A stretch of 46,413 nucleotides of DNA, taken from NCBI GenBank assembly GCA_025201705.1, contig MU616747.1, positions 1 to 46,413 on the forward strand, read 5' to 3'. This DNA is from Dissophora ornata (lineage: Eukaryota; Mortierellomycota; Mortierellomycetes; Mortierellales; Mortierellaceae). Below the pieces are notes generated by a model, which was not told the DNA's origin, did not search any database, and saw only the letters and a list, made by a program, of their open reading frames with translations. The translations under genes were made by a program, and so were the position numbers. Below are positions 1 to 10,168 of this stretch, piece after piece (the first letter of the stretch is position 1; each line of letters starts with the position of its first letter).

Positions 1-1251
1 GGGGAAGAAGAGGGATGTTCTGCTAGTTTACACGATGTGTATTTGTTCTCGTGTCGTCGTTGCATGCTGCCCCCACTTTCCATCCATGCCCTCTTGCTCT
101 CTCTCACTCCCGTCCGCTCGCCTTTCCTTTTGCTTTGCCATCCCGCCGTTTTATTTTGAATTATTTGAAATGAAGGCGTACCATTATTTTACAACCTTGT
201 CCTCAGATTCGCTGCTCTCCAACTGTCCACTGTGAGTCGCTCCTGCTGCCGCCTTTCTCGCTGTTGGCCAGTCGTGGCTCGCGTTATCTCTTCTTTTATA
301 TTTCAATCCCCTCTTTTGGTCCCCTTTCACACATCTCATCTCCTCATCTCCAATCTCTCGCCTCATCACCATCCTCTTATCCATCCATCCATAACCTTCC
401 ACATCCTCTTCTGCTATCCTCTCCCCTTCCTTGCTGCTTTTGTCCCCCCCATCCTTTCCCTGCACTTGTGTTTCCGAAGCAGTGCAAACACTACCCAGAG
501 GTAAAAAAGATAAACTGAAACAGAATACTTCGGTGCCCATGGAAGCAAATCAACATGGCACACTATTCGAACTGAATTACCCCCTCCCCCCCACCCTCGG
601 GCAACGATCTCTTCTTCCTCCATGGAGGGACCCAGGGAGGAAGCAAGAGGTGTGCTAGTTGATATGCCGTGCGAATGAGTGCCCTTTCGGTCGTGGGCTG
701 TGGACCGGGCGTTGAGCCCTGGATTGGCGTGAAGTCGACCATGTCCCTCTCCTCGAACACCCCACCTACACTGCGTCCATCGATAGACAATCATGTCCTC
801 ATCGGGCGCCATCACATCGATTCATCGATTGATCGACTGATTAGCTGTGGCGGTATTATCTTTGTGAAGAAGCCTTTGGCGCCGTGCTCATTTTTTTTTC
901 GCCGGCTCTTCTGTCTTTGGCTCTTGTATAGCTGGCAGCTCTTGCTCTTCCGTCAGTTTGCTCTAATCGTCTTTCACTAACCGGATCTTTACTTTTGTCG
1001 ATTCCTTCCCACCCTTCTTATGTGTTCATCATCAGGCCCAACAGCGGACCCTCGCTCACGTTGCACAGCACATACACGCACCCACATCATACAACAACCG
1101 CGAAAGAGAAATTGGGATCTTCTCAGCCCAGTCGGTGGTTTTTGTTATATTATATAAGCCCGTCTTCTCCATCGATCAACGGTCAGTCAGGAGTCCTCAA
1201 CAACAACAATAACAACAGCAAAGGAGATAGCACCATAGACACAGTATAGCC
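1..1251. other. Gene-free left flank, CT-rich promoter/leader DNA
   Basis: I see no convincing coding region. The open frames here are short, run on both strands through pyrimidine-rich low-complexity sequence, and encode no recognisable domain. Several ATCGAT palindromes cluster around 778-840. From about 1190 the DNA becomes rich in CAACAA and AACAGC, which looks like the 5' leader of the kelch/BTB gene that starts at 1252. The left part may be the flank of a gene lying outside the window. Confidence 0.6.
1151..1158 (+). promoter_or_regulatory. TATA-like box of the kelch/BTB gene
   Basis: The sequence TATATAAG lies about 94 bases before the ATG at 1252 and is followed by a pyrimidine-rich and then CAA-rich leader. 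Position and sequence suit a fungal core promoter. No transcript start is known. Confidence 0.5.
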
Positions 1252-3921
1252 ATGCCAGCACCAGCACCAGGACTTCAGTCCATCTCGGACTTAACAACAA
1301 CCTCCCGTATCACAACGGGCGACATCCCCCCTCCTCTCGTGGGGGCGACAATGACAATTCTCGATGACAAGCTATACCTGTTTGGTGGTCGCTTGATTCA
1401 GACCCGCCATATGACCAACTCGCTCTATATTCTTCACCTTGAAGAATTCCGTTGGGAAAACGTCTCCGAGATTGTCAATGTCATGCCCACAAAGTTACCA
1501 GTGGGTGATCCAGGAGCAGAGGATGAGAACGAGATGTCGGCACCTCCAGCTGAAAGATATTTCCACTCCGCCAACTCGTACAAGAATCTTATTGTGTTTT
1601 TTGGAGGAATGGGACCTTCTCCTACCTCTACCGACATAGAACAACAGGATTTGGTCGTGTTTGATGATATCAAGGTGCTGGACCTCGAGTTCCTCCAGTG
1701 GCGCCAAGTTCGCATCCCTTCTTCTCCTTACGCACCAAAACCACGCTATGCCCATCTGTCCAGTGTTTCTGGAAACAAGCTTGTCGTGATTGGCGGCCAA
1801 GACATTGCCAACCAATACATCGAGGAGATTAACGTGCTCGATCTCGATAGCTGGCAGTGGGTTGCCTCTATGCCCTTCGACAAACACTGCGGCTCCTATC
1901 GCTCTATTGCGGTCAGCGGCAGCGGTCAAGGCTCTGTGATTCCCCAGATTGGAAGCGAACTCGACCAGGTCATGGCCAACCCGCTCTCACCGACTGTGGA
2001 TGGCTTCCCTACATCTTATCTTCGTAAAGCGACTTCGAACACCTCGCTTCATTATACACCGTCGATTCGCAAGAGCTCCTCCAACCTGGCAATGTCCATG
2101 AAGGGAGGCCCCATGTCACGTCTCTCCGGAGGAGCTGGTAGCTTTGGCAGTTCGCCTCCTAACACGGACAACCGATCGTCTATCTACCGCCTCTCCCACA
2201 TCATGGCACCCGCGCCGGTCCAGCAGGAAGAGCACCCCATCTACCTCTATTCCAACTTTAACTTCACAGATGTCAAACGCGAACTCCAGGTCCTGAATCC
2301 GCCTCAGTTCCAAATTCAGGATCATTCACACTCCATGTCTGGCAATCTGCTCCCTCCAGGTCTTCGATTCCCAACAGGCGCCATTGCAGGACAGCACCTG
2401 CTTCTGTCAGGCACCTATCTCACCCATTCTCAGCAGACGTTCAGCATCTGGTCCCTCAACCTTTCTAGTTTGGTCTGGACCCGCATCGACACTGGATCCG
2501 TCTTTAATTCCGGTTCCTGGAACCGGGGTTTGCTGCTCGAGAGCTCGAACGCGTATCTTGTCTTTGGAAATAGGGATAGAAATCTTGCGGATGACTACCA
2601 AAACCGTCAGACAAACTTTGAGCACGTTTCGATCGTCGATCTGGAAGCGTTTGGCATCTATCAGCATCCTCATACGACGATGACTCAAACTGCGCAGGAG
2701 CTTGGCCTTGGGCTGTTGAATGACCCTTCAATGGCAGATTTTGATATCCTTACAATTGACGGCCAGCGTATCCCCGTCAACTCTTCGATCCTGGCTATTC
2801 GTTGGCCTTATTTTGGATCGCTTTTGCGAGAGCAGGAGGAGGCGGAAGCTGCGGGACCCTCCGAAAGCACAAACGGAAGCAACGAGTGTGATCCAACATT
2901 GTTCAACAAAAGGACATTGTCCCTTCCGGAACCTTACACGGTCGTCCTGGCATTCTTGCAGTACCTCTACACAGATCATCTTGTTACTGCACAGCAGCAC
3001 CATGCCCAAGTATTGTCGCAGCTTTTGCTCCTCGCAGACATGTATGGTCTTGACCGTCTCCGAGAGCTGGCAACGCACGCTCTCCATCAGATGCTCAACA
3101 TGTCAACAGCTGCGATGGTCTACGAGACAGCTGCACTGTCACAGCAAACTGGACTTCAGATCCGATCCTTGAAAGTGATGATTGCAGCCAAGAAGATGCT
3201 TCAGCAACAACAGCTTAAACTGCAGCAGCAACGATCGCAGAGTCAGAGCATCTCTGCAGAACATGCCTGGCGCTCGCATGATGGTGGCGATGAATTCAAT
3301 TCGGGACCTTTCAGCGCAAATCCGCCATATATGTCTCAGCAGCAGAATATTCACGGACTCTTTCAACCGACGCCACCACCACCACTGTCTCCTAACTCAA
3401 CCGGAATTGCATCGCCAGATTATCGACTCTCGATGAACGGATCGCAGGGCATAGCTTTGCCCCACCCTATGGTCAGGAACCGAAACTCGCTTTTGGGGGC
3501 GATGCAACCTCAACACTGGAATACGGAGCCGTTGACACCCCCACCAGTATCGCCTCCACCAGCGGCCACCGTTCCTCCGAAATCAGCTCCAGCAGTGAAA
3601 CAATCATTCTTCTCATTCCCAGGCTCCAAGAATAAGCAGACTTCATCCGCGAATATCTCAAGTGCAGCGAGCATTCGATCGAATGTGACAGGAACAACAG
3701 CCGTCAGCAGTAATAGCAACGGTAGCTCGAAGAAAATCCCAGCTTATGCGAGCTTGGGCTTACCGGCGATGTCAGGCCAGTCGGACTCTGCTAGCATCCG
3801 CAGCGCAGGATCGGATGGTGCGGACAAGGCAAAGAAGGATGATGAGCACAAGCGCGAAGTGATGCAGCGTCTTCTTGACGGAACCTTTGGTACTTCATTC
3901 ATGGGTGGTGCTAATTTCTAA
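1252..3921 (+). CDS. Kelch-repeat and BTB/POZ domain protein (Ral2/LZTR1-like architecture)
   Basis: This is one uninterrupted frame of 889 residues. Kelch-type blades are visible at about residues 30-75 (ending LYLFGG...), 95-155 (IVFFGGMG), 160-210 (LVVIGGQD), and again near 370-460. They are interrupted by a Ser-rich insert at about 230-300. A BTB/POZ-like fold follows at about 497-625: it starts DFDILTIDGQRIPVNSSILA and has the YLYTD motif typical of the family. The last 230 residues are Gln-, Pro- and Ser-rich and probably disordered. Kelch plus BTB proteins usually act as scaffolds or as substrate adaptors of Cullin-3 ubiquitin ligases. Fission yeast Ral2 and animal LZTR1, both Ras-pathway proteins, have similar architecture, so a Ras-related role is possible but only inferred. 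The start fits the TATA box and leader just upstream. Confidence 0.85.
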   Translation: MPAPAPGLQSISDLTTTSRITTGDIPPPLVGATMTILDDKLYLFGGRLIQTRHMTNSLYILHLEEFRWENVSEIVNVMPTKLPVGDPGAEDENEMSAPPAERYFHSANSYKNLIVFFGGMGPSPTSTDIEQQDLVVFDDIKVLDLEFLQWRQVRIPSSPYAPKPRYAHLSSVSGNKLVVIGGQDIANQYIEEINVLDLDSWQWVASMPFDKHCGSYRSIAVSGSGQGSVIPQIGSELDQVMANPLSPTVDGFPTSYLRKATSNTSLHYTPSIRKSSSNLAMSMKGGPMSRLSGGAGSFGSSPPNTDNRSSIYRLSHIMAPAPVQQEEHPIYLYSNFNFTDVKRELQVLNPPQFQIQDHSHSMSGNLLPPGLRFPTGAIAGQHLLLSGTYLTHSQQTFSIWSLNLSSLVWTRIDTGSVFNSGSWNRGLLLESSNAYLVFGNRDRNLADDYQNRQTNFEHVSIVDLEAFGIYQHPHTTMTQTAQELGLGLLNDPSMADFDILTIDGQRIPVNSSILAIRWPYFGSLLREQEEAEAAGPSESTNGSNECDPTLFNKRTLSLPEPYTVVLAFLQYLYTDHLVTAQQHHAQVLSQLLLLADMYGLDRLRELATHALHQMLNMSTAAMVYETAALSQQTGLQIRSLKVMIAAKKMLQQQQLKLQQQRSQSQSISAEHAWRSHDGGDEFNSGPFSANPPYMSQQQNIHGLFQPTPPPPLSPNSTGIASPDYRLSMNGSQGIALPHPMVRNRNSLLGAMQPQHWNTEPLTPPPVSPPPAATVPPKSAPAVKQSFFSFPGSKNKQTSSANISSAASIRSNVTGTTAVSSNSNGSSKKIPAYASLGLPAMSGQSDSASIRSAGSDGADKAKKDDEHKREVMQRLLDGTFGTSFMGGANF

Positions 3922-5394
3922 TCGACTGGATTTTAAGAAAATAATGAGTCTGGGGGAGGGTGTTGAAGTGGGAAGAGACAATGAAAACAATATCGAGCAA
4001 GAACAATAACAAAGTTCAGGATATGCAAGGAGTAGATTGCGGCAGAATCAAGAGTTGGGAGGAATGAAATGGATGCTGGGGGCCGAGCTGTTCCTTGGAC
4101 TCTTGCACTGACCCAGGCTTGCCATGTTCGGCTCCGTACCTTTTTATTTCCCTTCAAAAGCGATACGGTCTTAACGCAAGGAACCCTACCTGTCTTTGCC
4201 TTGCAAGCCCTTGCAAGTCCTTGTAAGCGTTGGTCTCTTTCGACGCTGGCCGGTCTCTCTCTCTTACTCGAAGGCTCCTGCCCTCTATCTCCCGATCCCT
4301 GGACTCTGTTTGGCCGCTTTTTGATGGATGGTCCACACTTGGATCAAAATCTGCATTTTTCATCATTTTTATATATCAGTTATTAAACCGTCGGATTGCG
4401 AAAACTGCATGATAGACTATCTTTTTTTTTCTTTTTTGAAGAATGCGTGAGAAAAATCATGAACATGTACACACTGTTGTACACTTTTCTGGGCTCTTGA
4501 AAGCGTACAAGCTCACATTCTTTCATTTTGCAGCACCGAAATATCTTTTTTCTTTGTGATCGCTCTCTGCATGCAGGAATATCATTCATCAAGAGCTCCT
4601 GAGATGGTTACATGTGTAGAAAATAATCAAGATGATTCGATTGGTATTTTGAAGGGTCTTTGGGTTACACGATCCACTGCGGATCGTTTTCCCCAACCTC
4701 CAATATTTTTGAAAGTTGGACTAGATTAGCACGAAGAGAAACGAGAGATGAACAAAGCCAAGCAATCGGTGTGGGCGAAAGGCTTGTGTCACCGTCTTTG
4801 GGAGATCCAGAGATCCATGGCAAATGAAATGCTTCGTATGAAAGGGAATACAGAATGCAGATAATAAGGCGTACAGTGGAATCAACCCGGCCAAAGATGA
4901 AAGCCATCCAACGTCCACAGAGCATAGCGGCATTGGGAGAGAGTACATTGCTGTCGCATGGGGAAAAAGCGTACGCGCACAAACCTTGCAAGGACCAATG
5001 AGGAGTGCTGAGTTATGTTTCATTCCACACGGACACCTCGGAGCCAAGTCCGTTGGATCACGCGCGAAATCAGCGCTTCAACAGTGCTGCAGTGTAATCC
5101 CACTGGTTGCCAGGTCGAGTAGCAAGGACTGCACGACAAAAAACACGACATGTCCAACTCGGCATCGTGCAAAGAAACAAAGAAATTCTTTCAGCCAACC
5201 AAGCATTTCAAAGAGTATCATTAATCACGAAAAGATATCTCGCACATCAGAATCTGCAATGCATATATTTCACTCATTACACCACTCTCTCTCTTCCTCT
5301 TCGCTCATTCCTTCGCTCATTCGTTCACCTCTCTTTCCTCATTCACCTCAACTCATTCACCTTTTTTTGCAGCTCTATTTCCTAGCACTAAAAA
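3922..5394. other. 1.47-kb intergenic region without a recognised gene
   Basis: It lies between the kelch/BTB stop and the ATP-grasp start. It contains mixed-composition DNA and a T-rich stretch near 4421-4437. A CT-rich leader with repeated CTCATTC-like words at about 5275-5390 probably belongs to the downstream gene. A weak AT-rich element (CATATATT) is near 5262. I found no tRNA-like or other RNA structure by eye. Confidence 0.5.
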
Positions 5395-7385
5395 ATGTCT
5401 ACCACAATCCCACTTGCGGCTATCCGCATCCTCAGACCCATGCAGGGTCGCCGGCCGTTGTCTTCCTACAACCTGGCAGCAGAAGCTACTGGTGGAGACA
5501 GTGGTGATATTGGTCAGGGTCCCACCGATCCTATCACGCTCTCCAACGAATTTGATCGTGGGGAGGCCGTACAGGATCTGAAGAATCAGCTCGAGAAGGC
5601 TGGTTTCACAGACATCGATGTCGTACCCGTCTCTATCCACACGATTGTGGAGGTGGCAGAGGAGTTGGAAAAAGAGATGAAAAGGAAGCAAGGGCTAGGC
5701 CAGGATCTGGTAGTCTTTCAGCTCTGTGATGGCACAGGTAAAATGAAAGGCAGTTGCCGATGGGACCTACGATTCAGCGACAAATCACGCACGCCAGCTA
5801 ATTCCAGTCATTTGATTTGATTTTTGTCATTGATCATTTTAAATACGAAGAGCTGGATGGATATCCTGGCGTGTCCATGATCTATGAGCTAGAGAATAGG
5901 CAGATCGCCTTCACAGGCTCAGACTCTGGTAAGTCAACTACAATGAAAAATAGAAGCACTGAGGCGAGATGAAAATATCAGAGAAGAATCCGCATGCGGG
6001 AGTTAAAGAGGAACGGAGCAACGAATATAATCAGGAAATAGGAGGAGCAGAAGAGTGAAGAGGGTAAATCTCCAGCGACAGTGTTCAAATCTGACCCTAG
6101 GTTGTGTCGACTTCCTCATCATAGCGTTTTATATCATCTCAAGCTCAAAGCCCATCTTGAAGCGTGAGCTTCAGGCAGCCCACGTGCCGACTTCTGCTTT
6201 CCAAGAATTTGTGGAAGTCCCCAGGATGAATGAGCTGGATAACATCATCAATGAGATTGGGTTCCCCATGATTGTCAAGCCGTCAATCTCCTATGCATCA
6301 ATCAACATCTCTATGAATTCCGTTGTCCATACACCGGAACAGCTGTTGGAGCAGATCAACTTGTCCTTGACTGCCAGTAAAACAGGAGGAAAGCTTGGTG
6401 ATCAAATAGAGTTGGTGTTGGAGCAGGACCAGAAGCCCTTGCAGATGCAACAACAAGTCAAGATGAGCGAGAAGATTGCGCAGAAGGATAAAACGACAGA
6501 GTTTGACATTGAAACGCCCACCGTCTTTGTCGAAAAGTTCCTGGCTGGTCTGGAGTTCACAGTCCTGGTGGTTGGCGATAAGGACTGGGGCATTAGAGTA
6601 TTCCCGGTCGCCGAACGAGCGTTTGATCCCAAACTGGGGAAGTTCGAGCGACTTTTGGCCTTTGACCAGTAAGTACTGCATGGTTTAGCGATGGTTTCTG
6701 AACTGTACCCGTGACATTTCATTCTAATGAGATTTGATACACCTCTACATGTTAGGTACTGGGATGGGTATGACTTGGAAGGCGGCGGTGGCAACGAAGA
6801 TTTTTGCAAGTACCAGATGGCGGATGATGCCTGGCAAAAACAGTTGCAGCAGGTTGCCAAGGAGGCCTATCTTGCTTTGGATGGAAACGGTTATGGACGA
6901 GGTACATTGCCGCCACCCAAGCTATGACTGCCTCCATGCAAGTGAAACAATTGACTCTGTAGGAGAACCAACTAAACTCTAACTTCGATGCTTGATAGTG
7001 GATATTCGTACCGTTGAGATGGACAAGTGCGAACCAGTGGTGCTCGAAGTGAATGCGAACTGCGGCCTGTCGTTCGAGAAGGGTAAGAAGCTTTGATGCG
7101 CTTTTTTTGATTTTGGATAAATGCAGTATTTCAACCAACATCCCTCAAACCTGTGATGTATCTTCAATCGCCGTAGACTCTTCCTCGTTGGCGAATATCC
7201 TACTCATGTCAAATGTGTCGCCTCCTGGGTTTGTTCGCGATCTAGTGGAGCATGCTCTCCACAGAAACAAACGCCTAAATGGCATGACTCACACGCACCT
7301 CCAAGACCAATGGCTGAGCAATGCTGTCTACCGCTGCGATGCAGATAATGAGCACGGACGCGTCGAGGTCCTTGTGCGAAGCTAG
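5395..7385 (+). CDS. D-Ala-D-Ala ligase-like ATP-grasp protein
   Basis: Six exons give 467 residues: 5395-5737, 5851-5928, 6125-6668, 6756-6901, 6999-7082, 7177-7385. Joining them restores motifs of the D-Ala-D-Ala ligase/ATP-grasp family. These are a 'DGTELDGYPG...FTGSDS' stretch near residues 112-140, the ATP-binding 'MIVKPSISYASINIS' near 185, 'VFVEKFLAGLEFTVLV' near 270, and the metal-binding C-terminal part 'GYGRVDIR...VLEVNANCG' near 368-395. The conserved Arg, Glu and Asn of the active site are present. ATP-grasp enzymes join a carboxylate to an amine or similar nucleophile through an acyl-phosphate. Fungi make no peptidoglycan, so the substrate is unknown. The third exon could instead start at 6101 in the same frame; I prefer 6125. 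The N-terminal ~60 residues are not typical of the family. Confidence 0.82.
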
Positions 7386-7447
7386 TCTAGCGCTCCGTTG
7401 TGGGGGTTATTCAATGTGACGTGCGTTTTCAGGGACAAAGTGTTCTG

Positions 7448-7453
7448 AATAAA
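7448..7453 (+). terminator. AATAAA polyadenylation hexamer of the ATP-grasp gene
   Basis: AATAAA occurs 63 bases after the stop codon and is followed by a T run. It lies in the 132-base gap before the next gene on the same strand, so the two genes are very tightly packed. Confidence 0.45.
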
Positions 7454-7517
7454 AACCGTTTTTTTTTTTTTTTGGAACGCCATCAACTTCCATTGAACAA
7501 CGCGGCACAGTACAATA

Positions 7518-9252
7518 ATGGATCCAGAATCGACCAAGAGGTCCAATGAGCAGTGCAGCGCGTACGTTACACCGTCCTTCCAGGAGAATAGTCAATGGGG
7601 TCAATCTCGACCTTGCAATCACACACTCATCACTTCGTCGTTCTCCCCACGTTCTGTTCTAGTCTCACGAGCGATTTCCAGAATAGTCGACTATACATAC
7701 ATGGACTTCAAGAGGAGTTTCTAGTTGAAAATGGACTCGAGAAGCTCGAGGCTCTTTCTGGTGGGGCTGCCCTGACGCTCACGCGAATTGATGGCGATTT
7801 ACAATACTACAAGGTGTTTGATCGTAACCAAACCAAACAACCAGATAGGAAGAGCCGTGGAGGAGGAAAGCGCAAAAAATCTCACTCTGCTTACGTCTCT
7901 ATTGACTCGGTTTATAGAGCCATTTCGACAAACTCTCCATCAGCTACGCGGAGCTGGCGACAAAGGAACGGTTCTTGACTTTTATTGCGGAGGAAATCCC
8001 ACTCAATATCACTCTCGATAGCAACCAGAAGATGGAGAAGATGGCTGCAAGTGCTAAGAAACAGGAGGAGGAAACGGATTTGGCTGTGATTCAATTGCAA
8101 AGCCAGATAACAGATACTGCAGAAACTGCTTGTAAAGGTCGGTAACCACGCGCCGATATGAGCAGGGCATACTGCTTGTGATTTTCAGCTGAAGCTACTA
8201 CTAACACGGAAGCTCCCTTTCGTGTTTTAGATTACGATTCACTGCATCATGGGATTCTTGAGTTGACAAAGGCACTAAAGCAAATGCAGAGTATGGTATG
8301 TTAGAGCTACATGGCTTGATGCACATCTCATTGCAATATAACAAGACACACCAACAATAGCATGCAAGCTGAGATGTCATTTGCTCTATTGTGAATTGGC
8401 TCTTTAGGAAAGAGAGTTGGGCGAGATGAAGAAAATGGACGACCAGTACCGAGTAAGTCTTTTTTTTGGTTGTTTTCTCGTTGATGAGCGTTTCTTTGAC
8501 GTCAATCCACTTGACATGCTCTTCATTTCTCATCGGTATAATTGTAGGGCATGACACTGGAGCACTCTCAAAAAGTTCTTGCAGCACAGGTACGACCATC
8601 TTATAGAAATTTCTGGCAAAGCAACGCACTTTGCTTGAACGACATTGGACCAAACGGCATCGGATCTAACGAAATACAATTTTTCTTGATCTTTTAGACG
8701 CAACAACTACACCAGCTCCACCAGGATTTAGATGAAATGACTGCAGAGATCGATAATTTGAAGTGGCAGGAGAGTCAGCTCAAGGACAGCAATCAAAGGA
8801 TTGTGGCTCAACGTATTCAGCTTGAATCACAGGCCAAGGATGCGGTCAAGATGAGCGCTCTCCGTCGCCCAGAGATCGAGGAAGCCTATAAAGAATGTCT
8901 TGCCGCAACAAAGCAGTACCAGGATGGAGTCGGCCTTGAGTCAATCCAGTATCTGGTCGATTCTAACTCACTAATTTTGGAATACAGGATCATGCCTGGG
9001 TCCGGGCCTCTTCACACCGTAAATCCTGTTTTGTCATCAAGGACGGCCAGTTCACGGACAGCGAGGAACCGAAAACCGATTCTGACACAGATCTTGATCA
9101 AGATTCATTCACGGAGCGGACGATTGCTGTCGGCCAACATCGAAAACGCTGGGTGTGATGTCAAGGATGTTATCCAAGTCGCAAAGGCCAGGAACGACAT
9201 CTCATTTTTGGTGACCGAGACACTGGACAGAGTTATGAAGGCCCATCCATAA
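7518..9252 (+). CDS. Sos7-like coiled-coil kinetochore protein
   Basis: Seven exons give 373 residues: 7518-7561, 7663-7813, 7918-8137, 8231-8295, 8408-8452, 8548-8589, 8698-9252. Exon 3 encodes 'SISYAELATKERFLTFI' followed by '...IPLNITLDSNQKMEKM'. This resembles the hallmark segment of the fungal Sos7 coiled-coil family ('YLE..TKE+FL'). A long predicted coiled coil runs from about residue 115 to 240. A globular C-terminal part begins '...SIQYLVDSNSLILEYRI'. Sos7 (fission yeast; Kre28 is its budding-yeast partner-type relative) works at the kinetochore with Spc7/Knl1. The C-terminal fold would suit an RWD-like domain of the Knl1-binding kind, which is inference. The donor after exon 2 (GTGTTT) and that after exon 3 (GTCGGT) are weak and were chosen for frame continuity. 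Confidence 0.6.
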
Positions 9253-10168
9253 GTGTTTCGAAAAACCGCGATGGCCTGCTTTTAGAAACCGAAAGAACAC
9301 TGTATTTAAATCTATTGTAGCATAAACTTTCTCTCTCAAAACTCTATGTGCGCGCCATGCCACCGCAATTTACTATCCGTGGTGAAATTTGCGGAAAAGA
9401 ACATAGTCATTGCGCTTCTTCGCAGCTGAACGTTCCCTCTCCCCCGCAACCCAATCTAACAAAGGCGCATGAGGAAAGAATGCTCCTGACGCCTCTTTGG
9501 TTGCTTGGATTAATCGGCTGCATAAAGTAGCAGATTTGATAGCAACGGCGAATAAATACATGCGCATGCACCACTCCAATCATCCTCATTCCTTGATATC
9601 CTTTTTGCGTTTGTTGTCGCAGTAAATATTCTCCTAGAAGTAACTTAGTGAGTACACCTCAAACTTTAAATAGCAAAAAGCGTTCAGAATCATCGCGATA
9701 AACTCCTCCACCTGTAAATACAGTGTACGGATGGTCCGTGAATTTTATTTTTGTAAAACTTAGGTTCAATTTGAGGGGAAGGGGTCCTCAAGGGTCAGGC
9801 CACTTGGAACTTATGGAGTAAATGAGGAAGAACACGGTTGCCGAGGCGAGATGAGCAGCGATGGCTCGCCATCGGATGCATACAGCGCGCATTCATGGTC
9901 CGCCTTTTTTTTATTTTTATTTATTTTGATCTTGGCTGGAACGACCAGTCTGTCTGCAAACAGTTCTCACAACGCGCGTGCTTACTTTCCCACGTCTGTT
10001 TGCCTGCCGTTGGGCAAAATCGATAATTATTTTTATTGCTTTCCATCTTGGTCCTCCTTCTTGCTTGCCTGTCTGCCTGATTCCTCTCTCTTGCCATCCT
10101 CTCTTCATTCACATTCAACATTCATCTCTATTGCTTTCATCAACCGGAAACGCTTTAAGACAAAAATA
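9253..10168. other. Intergenic region and promoter of the proline dehydrogenase gene
   Basis: No gene was recognised. The open frame that starts at 9851 is only an in-frame upstream extension of the PUT1 first exon; its encoded stretch is low-complexity and lacks a targeting signal. A CT/ATT-rich leader precedes 10169. A GCGCG-containing patch at about 9970-9980 is the only GC-rich word noticed. Confidence 0.5.

Noticed and set aside
4180..4230. Repeated CTTGCAAG words suggesting a small RNA or hairpin
   Set aside because: The words are short and no stable tRNA-like or snoRNA-like layout could be drawn around them.
9851..10168. N-terminal extension of proline dehydrogenase from an upstream ATG
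   Set aside because: The added ~106 residues are low-complexity and would bury the mitochondrial presequence that starts at 10169.
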